Below, piece after piece: positions 52,474 to 62,365 of a stretch of DNA of 64,000 nt. Made by a program: the position numbers and the translations under genes. The stretch spans positions 124,001 to 188,000 of the forward strand of contig CAVVHP010000010.1 of assembly GCA_963748105.1 (NCBI GenBank), read 5' to 3'. This DNA is from JAKAGZ01 sp963748105. GTDB taxonomy: Bacteria > Bacteroidota > Ignavibacteria > Ignavibacteriales > Ignavibacteriaceae. The notes below the pieces were generated by a model. The model made no database searches. It was given only the letters and a program-made list of their open reading frames with translations, and had not been told where the DNA came from. How positions within the stretch are numbered: the stretch's first letter is position 1; each line of letters begins with the position of its first letter.

Positions 52474-52550
52474 TTTTATTAAAATTATTTTAAAGTTAAA
52501 ATCCGGCTTCCACCCGCCCGGGCGAACAGGCGGGAGGGAATTAAATATAT

Positions 52551-53541
52551 TTACGAGATTTTTAATTCTTCGATCTTATTGAGAATTATATTTGCTACTT
52601 TCAATGCCTTCAGACCGTCCTGCCCGGAGACTTTCGGCTGTTTATCGTTTAAGACAGCATCAACAAATAATTCAAGTTCATATTTCAGCGCATTAATCTC
52701 TTTTACTTCCGGCTGTTCGTAGACAACTCTCTTTTTCCTTTCACCAATCCCGATTTCACCGAATGATATCATAGAAGATCCCGGCTTTTCATCTACGGGA
52801 ATCAGACGATAAACTTCGGATATGCCTGTGATAAAATCAATAGAGATGTAATTATCCCTCTGAAATAATCTCATTTTCCTCATTTTTTTCTGTGAAATCC
52901 TGCTTGCCGTCACATTTGCAACCGCACCGTTTTCAAATTTAATTCTTGCATTTGCAATGTCTACCGTATCTGAAACCACGGCAACCCCGCTTGCTTCAAT
53001 ATCTTTTACATCACTATTGACCAGGCTTAGAATTATGTCTATATCGTGGATCATCAGATCCAGAACAACAGCAACGTCCGTTCCCCTGGGGATTAAACTG
53101 TGAAAGCCTGTCTGTTTGAATGAACATAGGCTGCTCAATATATTTTTCGAGCGACACCAGCGCGGGATTAAATCTTTCAATATGCCCGACCTGAAGTTTC
53201 AGGTTTTTATCCCCGGCAATCTTTACTAATTCTTCGGCCTGGGGTATTGTTGCCGTAATTGGCTTCTCGATAAATACGTGAATGTTTTTTTCGAAACATT
53301 TTATAGCCAGTTCATAATGTGCGCTTGTCGTAGCTGCTATCGATACCGCATCAACCGAGCCAAGAAGTTCATCAACATTTGAAAATGCTTTCACCCCGTA
53401 TTCCTGCGAAGCATTTTTTAATTGTTCGGGATTGCTGTCGTAAATTCCGACCAGCTCTGAATTTGGAATTTGCAACAGCATTTTTGTATGCAGTTTTCCC
53501 AGGTGCCCGGTACCGATAACTGCTGTTCGTAATTTATTCAT
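52551..53541 (-). CDS. Gfo/Idh/MocA-family oxidoreductase, reading frame interrupted
   Basis: The N-terminal Rossmann domain shows AVIGTGHLGKLHTKML and the conserved EKP (VFIEKPITAT). The frame breaks in a homopolymer (53088-53091, four C in the gene); removing one base joins SQFNP to RGTDVAVVLDLMIHDIDIILS, the expected start of the second domain. The repaired protein has about 330 residues. These enzymes are NAD(P)-dependent sugar or amino-sugar dehydrogenases and related reductases, and LMIHDID is seen in members near lipid A and UDP-sugar genes. The substrate is not determined. Its ATG is 3 bases after the true end of the plug gene. Confidence 0.82.
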
Positions 53542-53544
53542 AAT

Positions 53545-54781
53545 TTATTTGCTCACTATTTTATTGTAACCGATTATTTTATCGTATCCACCGTAATTCT
53601 GATCAGTATAATAAACAAAGACATGGTATTCGTTTGTCGTTTAATAGCTGTTTCCTTCAAGGATATACCAGTCGGGATTTTCAATCCTGCCGTTGTTGAG
53701 TTCAGCAACAACATACTGGTAATCGTAAATCCCCCTTTTCAGTTCAATGGTTTTAGAAAATATACCGCCGCTGTATTCCATCATGTAACCGGGTGAAAGT
53801 TTCCAGTTGTTAAAAGCTCCGACCAGGTAAACATTTCCGTATACTTTATCCGGTGGCCTGATAGAGAAATTAACATTCAGGTATGTAGAATTCGGATCTT
53901 TATAACCATTAATCACGGAACCGCCGTTGTGATCGCGGCTTCCTTGCTTAAAAAACCTGGAATATTCCAGCCCGTCAAACTGTGCGCGGACATTAACGGA
54001 ATTGTACCTGTTTACATCCCTGAGGTCCACCTGCCTGTATTCATTTCCGGGATGAATATCACTGGCTATAAATCTGAACCCCCTGTTCCCGTCGGAATAA
54101 AACTGGCGAACATTTGTATTAAAATTTCTATCAATAATCACAGGGTAATCAATTTTATGATTCTCTATAATGTATACACAATTCACAAATCCGGGGAAAA
54201 GTTTATCTTTAAGAGTAAAACTAGTGGTAATATTAAAAACCTTGCCAAGATCGGTCGGGAAATAATTATTCCCCTCCAGCACTTCATTTTTTAATGTGTC
54301 GTGTATTGCGATCTCATCCCGGACTACATAAAATTTTCCATAACCGTAAACTTTAGATGTATCCTGCGCATCCGTTATGAAGAACATCCAGTTTCCCGAG
54401 AAAGGAAAACTGACATACCTGTTGCTGTCAGGAAACTTACCGTGGTAATGATACATCGCCTTCTGCACTGTTGTCGGCAGGTTATTCAGACTAATATTCG
54501 GTGCGACATTTTTTCCAAAATTAATCAGGAAGGCATTTTCATATGGATTCCAGTTCCTGTCGCAGAACCGGAAAACTATGCTCAAATCCGGCTGATGCAT
54601 CGCGAGCAATATCAAAATCAATTGAGATATAACCTGCACCGCCATGCCCGTATGAAATAACCGGGAAAGCAGTTTCATTTTCACCGGGGTAATATTTCAA
54701 ACTTTTGAGCTGAATATCCTGGGGAAAAACATATGCAAATGTGAGCAGAAAAAGAAGAAATATGACCGCAATTTTATTCAA
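53545..54781 (-). CDS. T9SS plug protein (DUF5103-type), with a frameshift and an internal stop
   Basis: After a signal peptide (MNKIAVIFLLFLLTFAYVFPQ) comes the family start DIQLKSLKYYPGENETAFPVI. One extra base near 54592 breaks the frame; removing it gives DAS-PDLSIVFRFCDRNWNPYENAF. The rest matches the plug family: NLPTTVQKAMYHYHGKFPD, GNWMFFITDAQDTSKVYGYGKFYVV and GAFNNWKLSPGYMMEY...RGIYDYQYVV. A TAA at 53641-53643 stops the frame, but the same frame continues for 31 more sensible residues (TTNEYHVFVYYTDQNYGGYD...) to a stop at 53545, next to the following gene. The plug closes the unused SprA translocon. Two lesions make true decay plausible. Confidence 0.8.
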
Positions 54782-54797
54782 GGAATCAGTTCGCCTT

Positions 54798-55517
54798 TTA
54801 TTTCTGATTGTTAAAAATTTTCAATAACATCGTCTTAAAACCGTCAGCATCGCCGCATAAATAATACTTTTTTAGGAATTGATTAGCAACCGTATGCTCA
54901 CCGGTATTGTAATAATTGATGAACCCGCTTGCAATTGCCGCCTGAATTTTATGTGTTGTACTGCATGTTCTTCCATCAGTGTCATAATAATCATCAAGTG
55001 TCTGCAATACCAGGTCATTTTCATGCATAAAAACGTCATAAACAGATGCGTTGGCCAGGAAGACTGCCCCGTCTTCAAATTTCCAGCAGTTTACCGGAAG
55101 AAAAGAAATAGTGCTGTCCGTGTTAAGAGTATCGAAGCGTGTATCGCCGGTGACATAAACCATTCCGTTTATATCCTCCGAATAGTCTTCGTATGGTTTA
55201 ACTGATCCGGAATAGATAGAATCAGCCAGATAGAATGTGTCAATGGTATTGTAAATAAAAAGTGTGTAAAATTTCCTGTTATTATTTTCCAGGTAATCGA
55301 TAACAACCAGCTCATTTACACCGTCGCTGTCCAGATCAGTGATGTAATCTTCGGGGTGAAAAAATATCTTTTGATAGATTAAATTGCCGTCGTTAGATAA
55401 TGCCTTTACAGACTGGCTGTCTGTTTTTAGTGAGTATGAATGGTAATCATATACACTATTCTGAGCAAATAGCGGAATTGTTAAAAATAAGAAAAAGAGA
55501 ATTAAGACTTTTTTCAT
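54798..55517 (-). CDS. Hypothetical secreted protein
   Basis: The 239-residue protein has a signal peptide (MKKVLILFFLFLTIPLFAQ). A calcium-binding-like DLDSDGVNELVVIDYLENN resembles one FG-GAP/integrin-type repeat. The middle has several Asp-rich turns, and the C-terminal part contains two cysteines (GRTCSTTH, YYLCGDADG). I cannot name a family. It is 16 bases upstream of the T9SS plug gene on the same strand, probably cotranscribed. Confidence 0.7.
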   Translation of the reverse strand: MKKVLILFFLFLTIPLFAQNSVYDYHSYSLKTDSQSVKALSNDGNLIYQKIFFHPEDYITDLDSDGVNELVVIDYLENNNRKFYTLFIYNTIDTFYLADSIYSGSVKPYEDYSEDINGMVYVTGDTRFDTLNTDSTISFLPVNCWKFEDGAVFLANASVYDVFMHENDLVLQTLDDYYDTDGRTCSTTHKIQAAIASGFINYYNTGEHTVANQFLKKYYLCGDADGFKTMLLKIFNNQK

Positions 55518-55659
55518 TTTTCCCGTAAATATAAAATGTATAAGTAAATATAGGGGTTTTAATCACAAAAGGTGAGGGGGAAATTCATATAGAAAAACTG
55601 CCCCAACCCGGTCTTCCACCTTTTTTTTCGGGCCGGGCCCTGTTTTTTATCAAAAGAAA

Positions 55660-55681
55660 ACCCCGAACTTCAGGCCGGGGT
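55660..55681 (-). terminator. Intrinsic terminator after pntB
   Basis: ACCCCG (55660-55665) and CGGGGT (55676-55681) pair around a 10-base loop. On the - strand the stem is followed by TTTTCTTTTG, 30 bases past the pntB stop. Confidence 0.8.
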
Positions 55682-55711
55682 AATTATTTATAGCGAGGAA
55701 TTTAAAATCAC

Positions 55712-57098
55712 TTATAAGTTTTTGATCTCCGATGTCAGTTTTGAAATCGCGTCTTTTGCATCTCCGAAATACATAAGTGAATTTGTGCCGAAAAACAGTT
55801 CATTATCAATTCCGGCATAACCGGGATTCATAGAACGTTTATTGATTACCACAGTTTTTGCATAATCAACATTAAGTATCGGCATGCCGAAAATCGGGCT
55901 GTTCTGATCGTGACGCGCGGCAGGATTAACTACATCATTTGCGCCGATAATTAATGCGATATCCGTATTTGAAAAATCATCATTAATATCTTCAAGCGCG
56001 TACAGTTTATCGTATGATACATTAGCTTCAGCAAGCAAAACGTTCATATGGCCCGGCATTCTTCCGGCTACCGGGTGAATTGCAAAACTGACCTTTATTC
56101 CTTTCTTCTCGAGAACGAGTGCAAGATCGCGCACCGCGTGCTGAGCCTGTGCAACTGCCATTCCGTATCCGGGAACAATAATTACGCTGCTGGCAGCATC
56201 AAATATCATAGCAAGTTCTTCCGCATCAACCGATTTTACCGTTCCCTTATGTTCTGTTTCTGCGCCGGTACCGCTGCCGTCACCGCCAGCTGTAGCCCAG
56301 CCGCCAAGCAGTACATTCATCAGTGAGCGGTTCATCCCGCGGCACATTATTAATGTCAGGATGATTCCTGATGCACCAACGAGCGCGCCGGCAATAATTA
56401 AAACGTTGTTGCCGAGAATAAATCCTGTTGTTGATCCTGCAAGTCCGGAGTAAGAATTCAGCAGCGAAATTGCAACCGGCATATCAGCACCTCCGATCGG
56501 GAGTACAAGCAGTACACCCAGGATCAGTGATGCTATAGTGACAATCAATACCAGTGTAGCGGAACCCGGGTTCAATACAATGTAAACACCCGCAGCAATA
56601 ACAATTAATAAGAAGAAGTGCATTAATCGGATGCTGCCCGGGATATTTTACAACTTTGCCTGTAACAAGTCCCTGCAGTTTACCGAACGCGATCATCGAA
56701 CCGGTGAAAGTAACACCGCCGATCAGCAAACTTAAAATAATTGCGACGCCGGTATTTACAGGAATGCCCGGTGATAACTTATAAAATTCGGAAAGAGCAA
56801 CCAGGGTTGAAGCACCGCCGCCGAAACCGTTGAGCAGTCCAACCATCTGCGGCATACCGGTCATTTCAACTTTTATTGCCATCAGCGCACCGATAGCCGA
56901 ACCGATAACAATTCCTATAATGATCCATTCATAAGTAACAACGTGCTGATCGAGAAGAGTAACAACAATCGCAATCAGCATACCAATGGATGCATAAAGA
57001 TTTCCCGTGCGTGCGGTTTTGGGAGAAGCTAATTTCTTGATACCAAAAACAAAAAATATAGATGATATTAAATAAGCAATTTCAATAAGTGTATTCAT
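55712..57098 (-). CDS. pntB: NAD(P) transhydrogenase subunit beta, reading frame interrupted
   Basis: The N-part (from 57098) has several membrane helices and KVEMTGMPQMVGLLNGFGGGAS, typical of PntB. The frame breaks near 56601-56610; removing one A joins HPINALLLI to VIAAGVYIVLNPGSA. The C-part has GGADMPVAISLLNSYSGLAG and the NADP(H)-binding domain: PGYGMAVAQAQHAVRDLALVLEKKG, HPVAGRMPGHMNVLLAEA, IGANDVVNPAA and the KRSMNPGYAG loop. Repaired length is about 462 residues, normal. The complex uses the proton gradient to make NADPH. All other motifs are intact, so an assembly error is likely. Confidence 0.9.
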
Positions 57099-57106
57099 TT
57101 TTTATC

Positions 57107-57391
57107 TCACTTCTTTTTGAACATTTTAAGCATTCTGTCGGTTACCATAAACCCGCCAACAACATTTATCATAGCGAAAATTACGGCGAGTGTTCCGAGT
57201 ATTGTACTGATCGTAAATTCCTGCATACCCGCACTTAGCAGCGCACCTACTATAGTGATCCCGGAGATAGCGTTTGAACCGGACATCAGCGGTGTGTGAA
57301 GTGTCGGGGGAACTTTTGTAATCAGTTCGAAACCGACAAAGATAGCGAGAACGAATACGTATATTAACATTAATAAGCTTGCGCCTTCCAT
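57107..57391 (-). CDS. pntAB: NAD(P) transhydrogenase subunit alpha, part 2 (membrane)
   Basis: The 94-residue protein has three membrane helices and the conserved VPPTLHTPLMSGSNAISGI loop of the membrane domain that in E. coli is fused to PntA. Here it is a separate gene, as in Rhodospirillum rubrum. It lies 8 bases before pntB and 13 after pntAA. Confidence 0.95.
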   Translation of the reverse strand: MEGASLLMLIYVFVLAIFVGFELITKVPPTLHTPLMSGSNAISGITIVGALLSAGMQEFTISTILGTLAVIFAMINVVGGFMVTDRMLKMFKKK

Positions 57392-57404
57392 AATTCTTCC
57401 TCTT

Positions 57405-58550
57405 TTATTTTAACAATTCTTTAATTCTGGGATTAACTACTTCTTTGTTGTACGTAATTAATGCGCCTTTAACAATTTCATCTTCCAGGTTAATTTCTGT
57501 TTTTCCTTCCTTGCTGATATATTCTACCAGACTGAGAATATTTTTAGCGTACATTTCACTTGCATGATACGGAACTAGAGAAGGAATATTAGGTTCACCG
57601 ATAATTGTTACTCCATATTTCCTGATAGTTTTTCCTTTTTCGCTCACTTCACAATTCCCGCCGAACTCAACTGCCATATCAAGAATCACCGATCCTTCTT
57701 TCATATTTTTAACCATATCTTCCGTAACGAGAACAGGTGCTTTTTTGCCGGGAACAAGCGCGGTAGTAATTACAACATCCGCTTCGGTAATATGTTTAAA
57801 GATCAGTTCTTTTTGTTTTTTCAAAAATTCTTCCGATGCTTCCTTAGCGTACCCTCTTTCATCCTGCATCTCTTCATCCGTATCAACCTCTATAAATCTT
57901 CCGCCGAGACTCTGCACTTCCTCTTTTACCGCGGAACGAATATCCGAAACTTCAACCACCGCACCCAATCTTTTCGCGGTACCGAGAGCCTGAAGGCCGG
58001 CTACACCGGCTCCCATAATCACAACCCTGGAAGGTGAAATTGTTCCGGCAGCGGTCATCATTAATGGGAATATTTTCCCGAGTTGATTTGCGCATAATAA
58101 TACGCTTTTATAACCGGCAAGACTCGCCTGGGAACTGAGCGCATCCATTTTCTGGGCTAAGGTTGTACGGGGAACCATATCCATTGAGAATACATTTATT
58201 CCTTTCTCCGCGCATTTTTTTGCATCCTGTGGAAAATTAAGAGGGTATAAAAATGTTATCAGTGTTGTTCCCTCTTTCATCAGATCAAGTTCATTTTTCT
58301 TCAATTCCGGATGATCGAGAGGCCTCTGCACTTTTAAGATTATATCCGCACCGGAATAAAGGTCAGTGACTTTATCAATAATTTTGGCTCCGGCCGCCGT
58401 ATATTTTTCATTTGTAAACCCGGCACTTAGCCCGGCATCTTTTTCAACGTGAATTTCAAATCCTGCTTTCACATATTTTGAAACTACATCGGGAACCAGC
58501 GCCACCCGGTTCTCACCCTGCATTATTTCTTTTGGAACAGCTATTATCAC
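57405..58550 (-). CDS. pntAA: NAD(P) transhydrogenase subunit alpha, part 1 (NAD-binding)
   Basis: The 381-residue soluble subunit starts VPKEIMQGENRVALVPDVV and has the NAD-binding VIMGAGVAGLQALGTAKRLGA, the QxD loop region around SSQASLAGYKSVL, and GKKAPVLVTEDMVKNMKEGSVILDMA. It transfers hydride from NADH to the NADP domain of PntB. AGAGGAG lies before the ATG. It heads the three-gene pntAA-pntAB-pntB operon, followed by a terminator. Confidence 0.95.
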   Translation of the reverse strand: MIIAVPKEIMQGENRVALVPDVVSKYVKAGFEIHVEKDAGLSAGFTNEKYTAAGAKIIDKVTDLYSGADIILKVQRPLDHPELKKNELDLMKEGTTLITFLYPLNFPQDAKKCAEKGINVFSMDMVPRTTLAQKMDALSSQASLAGYKSVLLCANQLGKIFPLMMTAAGTISPSRVVIMGAGVAGLQALGTAKRLGAVVEVSDIRSAVKEEVQSLGGRFIEVDTDEEMQDERGYAKEASEEFLKKQKELIFKHITEADVVITTALVPGKKAPVLVTEDMVKNMKEGSVILDMAVEFGGNCEVSEKGKTIRKYGVTIIGEPNIPSLVPYHASEMYAKNILSLVEYISKEGKTEINLEDEIVKGALITYNKEVVNPRIKELLK

Positions 58551-58810
58551 AGTAAACTCTCCTCTGAAAATTTTCAGATAATTTTACTAAATATTTTTAT
58601 TTTTTAATTGTGTCGTTTAACTCAGGATAATTGGTTCAATAGAAATTTTTATGCCGGAATTCGGGCCTGTTAAATAATTTCTAAATACCAAATATTTACA
58701 AAATAACTACTTATAACGTGAAATAAAATGAATTGCGTATTATTATTTGATTAATTTTGCCGGCAAAGAGAATAATTTTTCAGTCATGAGAGAATTGTTG
58801 AAAATTTTTA

Positions 58811-59890
58811 CTATTCGGGCTGTTCGTGAGTAAGGCAATGAATTGTTCCCAGGCCCCATACAAGATCCACCGCGTGGATTCCCGTAACTTCCCTGTCTTT
58901 AAAAAGTTCACCCAGTATCCCGAGAGCAATCCTGTCATTCGGGTCATTAAACGTGGGAACAAGAACATATTTATTTGAAATATAAAAATTGGCATAGCTT
59001 GCCGGTAGTCTTTCCCCTTTAAATATTACAGGATCCGGCATCGGGAGATCTATAACCTGCAGCTTTGAACCGTTTTCCAGTCTCATATCCTGTAGTCGTT
59101 CGCGGTTTTCATTAAGGGGTTTATAATTTGCATCAGAAGATTTTTTTTCCTGAACCAGCACAACCGTATTTTTATTTACAAACCTGCATAGATCGTCAAC
59201 GTGTCCGTGTGTATCATCACCGGCAATGCCTTTACCCAGCCACAAAACATTCCTGATCCCGAGATAATTTTTAAAAACTTCTTCATAATCTTTTTTTGTA
59301 AAACCGGGATTTCTTACCTGCACTTCCGGATCCATTAAACATTCTTCCGTGGTAATGAGCGTACCTTTACCATTTATGTCAATACTTCCTCCCTCCAGCA
59401 CAACGAATTGATCGTTATGCACCGGGATAAATTTTTTTATCTTTAATTTTTTTGATATAAATGCGGGAAGTTTTTCATCTTTTTTATAATTGGAATATTT
59501 TGCCCAAGCATTAAACTTAAAATTTACAAGGGCAACTTCTCCCGATTTATTTTTAATAAAAGCAGGACCTGAATCACGCAACCATCCGCGATCAGTTTTC
59601 AGGATAAAATATTTTACACGCTTTTTATTTACACCAATAGCATTTAAAACTCTTTCAGCACTAAGCTGATGTTTTTTTGATTCAACAACTATATGAACAT
59701 TTTCGCCTTCTGAAATTTTTCTTACTATTTCCCCGTAAACCCATGGAATTGGTGTCATTTTTCCCGGCCAGTCTTCCCTGTTATGAGGCCATCCGAGCCA
59801 AGTTGCTTCGTGTTTTTCCCATTCGGCGGGAATTCTATAACCTAGGTCAATCGGATGATTTTTTTTAAAATTTAAATTTTCAGTTTTCAA
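58811..59890 (-). CDS. aguA: Agmatine deiminase
   Basis: The 359-residue protein has the guanidine-modifying fold with PAEWEKHEATWLGWPHN, WLRDSGPAF, EGGSIDINGKGT, GDDTHGHVDDLCRF (catalytic Asp/His) and the nucleophile Cys in GLGTIHCLTHEQP near the C-terminus. It hydrolyses agmatine to N-carbamoylputrescine and ammonia in the cytoplasm. Its start overlaps the aguB stop by 4 bases, giving the two successive steps from agmatine to putrescine in one operon. Confidence 0.95.
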   Translation of the reverse strand: MKTENLNFKKNHPIDLGYRIPAEWEKHEATWLGWPHNREDWPGKMTPIPWVYGEIVRKISEGENVHIVVESKKHQLSAERVLNAIGVNKKRVKYFILKTDRGWLRDSGPAFIKNKSGEVALVNFKFNAWAKYSNYKKDEKLPAFISKKLKIKKFIPVHNDQFVVLEGGSIDINGKGTLITTEECLMDPEVQVRNPGFTKKDYEEVFKNYLGIRNVLWLGKGIAGDDTHGHVDDLCRFVNKNTVVLVQEKKSSDANYKPLNENRERLQDMRLENGSKLQVIDLPMPDPVIFKGERLPASYANFYISNKYVLVPTFNDPNDRIALGILGELFKDREVTGIHAVDLVWGLGTIHCLTHEQPE

Positions 59891-60806
59891 TTTTTCTTTC
59901 CGTCCAAAAATCTTTTTTCAATTCCATCGTAGGCATCTATTCTCCTGTCTCTCAGGAAGGGCCAGTTTCTCCGAATATCTTCAAGATGATCAAGATCGAC
60001 TTCCGCCATTACAATTTCTTCTTTATCTGTTGAACCCTGCGCGAGAATAACTCCCTGAGGATCGCAGATGAATGACGAACCCCAGAATTCGAGCCCCGGC
60101 GTACCCGGTACTGTTACCTCGTGTCCAATCCTGTTGGCTGCTGCTAAATATACGCCGTTAGCAATCGCGTGCCCGCGCTGCACTGTTTGCCACGAATCAA
60201 ACTGGGCTTTCCCGTATTTTTCCTTCTCGTGCGGATGCCAGCCAATGGCCGTCGGGTAAAACAATATGCTCGCGCCCTGGAGCGCAGTTAATCTCGCGCC
60301 TTCGGGATACCATTGATCCCAGCAGATCAGGGTACCGATATTTCCGTACCTGGTCTTAAATGATTTAAACCCGAGATCTCCCGGTGTAAAATAAAATTTT
60401 TCATAGAATGCGGGGTCATCGGGGATATGCATTTTTCTGTACATTCCGGAAATTTCACCATCCGAATTTATTATTACCGCGGTGTTGTGATAAACCCCCG
60501 GTGCGCGCTTTTCGAAAATCGGCACCACAATTACAACTTTATTTTTCTTTGCTGCTTTTTTCATCGCAATGGTGGATGGACCCGGGAAAAGTTTCGGCAA
60601 GATCAAAAATACCCACGTCTTCTTTCTGACAGAAATATTGAGTCCTGAAAAGCTCAGGCAGGCAGATAATCTGTGCGCCTTTTTTTGCTGCTTTATCCAC
60701 CCACTTAACTGCCTTTGCTAGATTTTTTTCCGTATCGGCGACTGAATTTCAACTGAAGCAGTCCGACAGTAAAATTATTTTTCTTTTTTGTTTTTTTCTT
60801 GCCCAT
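59887..60806 (-). CDS. aguB: N-carbamoylputrescine amidase, reading frame interrupted twice
   Basis: The ATG at 60806 begins a Lys-rich start (MGKKKTKKKNNFTVGLLQ). Two single-base removals, near 60745-60749 and in the CCCGGG at 60581-60586, restore LLQLK-SVADTEKNLAKAVKWVDKAA, ICLPELFRTQYFC, and ETFPGPSTIAMKKAAKK. The nitrilase triad is then complete: Glu in LPELF, Lys in YRKMHIPDD, Cys in GTLICWDQWYPE. The enzyme makes putrescine from N-carbamoylputrescine. It is followed by aguA with overlapping stop and start. Both breaks are one-base insertions in short runs, as sequencing error would give. Confidence 0.88.
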
Positions 60807-60864
60807 TATTAAACTCGTATTTAATATAAACTATTCTTTAATCTAATTTTTGAAATCAATAATG

Positions 60865-62211
60865 TCAATTAATAACATTATTGATTTCCTCTGATTCGGC
60901 CTGGCTATATGTTTTTGTAGTAATCAGAGTGCCGTAAGTATATTTTTCTTCTTTTAATAGTTTTCCTTTCTCAGAATAAGTTTTCACTATGCCATCCAGT
61001 CTGCCCATATAATAATTTTCTTCTTTCTTCAATCCCCCATACCTGTAATAATAAGTTTTCTTTCCCTTAAGTTTCAAATCAGAATAGTTTGATTCGGTCT
61101 TCAAGCAGACCGTTATCATAATAGGTTTTATAATTGCCATCCGGTTTGCCGTTTTTGTTATAAAAAGCGGATTTCAATTGCCCGTTTTCATAATAGGTAA
61201 GTCTCAATCCCGTTCGGCACGTCCGTTTTCATAATTTACTTCGGATTCAAGTTTTCCAGAAGGATAATAATTCCTCGTTATTCCTTTTTGAATTCCTTTT
61301 ATATAATCAATTGATGATTTAATTATACCGTTTTCATAAAAAATGCTTGCTCTACCGTTGAGTGTGCCACTTACATAATATAATTCTTTTTCAAGGTAAC
61401 CGCTTTTGTAGTATAACTTTGAGACATCTTCTTTTTTCCCATCTTTATAAAAAACTAATTCCTTCAGCGTTCCTTCGGGATAATAATTTCTAACAGTTTT
61501 TTCCTGTGATTCGAACTTCCCTGTATAATCATATTTTATTCTATTAATTAATTCCCCGTTTCTGTACGTATCTTTTACCCTGAGATTTGCTGAGAGATCA
61601 TAAATATTTACTTCTCCTTCCAGCTTATCGTTAACAAAATCAGCTTCAAGTGCAACAACCTTATTAGTATGATAAACCGTTGTTCTGCCATTTAGCTGAC
61701 CGTTCACATATTTTTTTTCAACCTCCACATCACCGTTTTTAAAATAAGTATAAGACGATCCTCTCAATTCACCGTTTACATAATTCCATCTCCCTTCCAG
61801 TTCACCCGATTTATAATAAGTTTTAGTAATGCCTTCAAGTTTACCATGAAAATAATTCTGTCTGGCCCATAGCTCCCCGCTTTCATAATACCAGAGGGCG
61901 GAATCTTCTTTCATTCCATTTTGATAATTCCATATTATACTGAGTTTTCCATCCGGGAAATACCAGTAAGATTTCCCGTTCTCCTGTCCATCTCTAAATT
62001 CCCACTTTTTCCAGATCTTACCGGTCTGATAGTATTCGAAATAATATCCGTTTAGCTCACCGTTTATATATTCTCCCAGTGTTTTTACTACACCGTTCTC
62101 ATAATATGTCCGTTTAAACGTTGATAATTCATCCTGCTGTGCTTTTGCAGCCGGCGGAAAAACAAAGCAGGCTATTATAAATAAAATTAAAAATTTAGTT
62201 TGAGATATCAT
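60865..62211 (-). CDS. Secreted MORN-variant (YwqK-like) repeat protein, reading frame interrupted twice
   Basis: After a signal peptide (MISQTKFLILFIIACFVFPPAAKAQ) the protein is built of about 17 repeats of 20-24 residues of the type YYxNGxLxxxxxYxNGxxxG (MORN_2, PF07661-like). Frame breaks lie near 61205-61212 (one base missing) and 61096-61102 (one extra); the repeats continue in the other frames (TYYENGQLKSAFYNKNGKPDGNYKTYYDNGLLE). The repaired length is about 449 residues. Such repeats form elongated beta sheets; 'antitoxin YwqK' labels in databases are by similarity and do not show function. No toxin gene is adjacent. Confidence 0.8.
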
Positions 62212-62308
62212 CTACATCCGATTGATTGCGAAAAGGATCACGGGAATTAAGATACGAAAATACCATAAAATGATGATAAGAAAAACTAATAAAGAGGGCC
62301 CCGTTATA

Positions 62309-62316
62309 TAATTTTG
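62309..62316 (+). promoter_or_regulatory. -7 promoter box of the CDF transporter
   Basis: TAATTTTG fits TAnnTTTG and lies 50 bases before the ATG at 62366. No clear -33 TTG is seen. Confidence 0.4.
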
Positions 62317-62365
62317 CAAAAATGTAAAAACTCATTTAACTTAGTGGTAATAAAGCCGAAATAAT

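Noticed and set aside
52154..52582. 142-codon + strand ORF over the LEA-like and Gfo/Idh gene ends
   Set aside because: Antisense to two recognisable genes and without a ribosome site; explained by the opposite strand.
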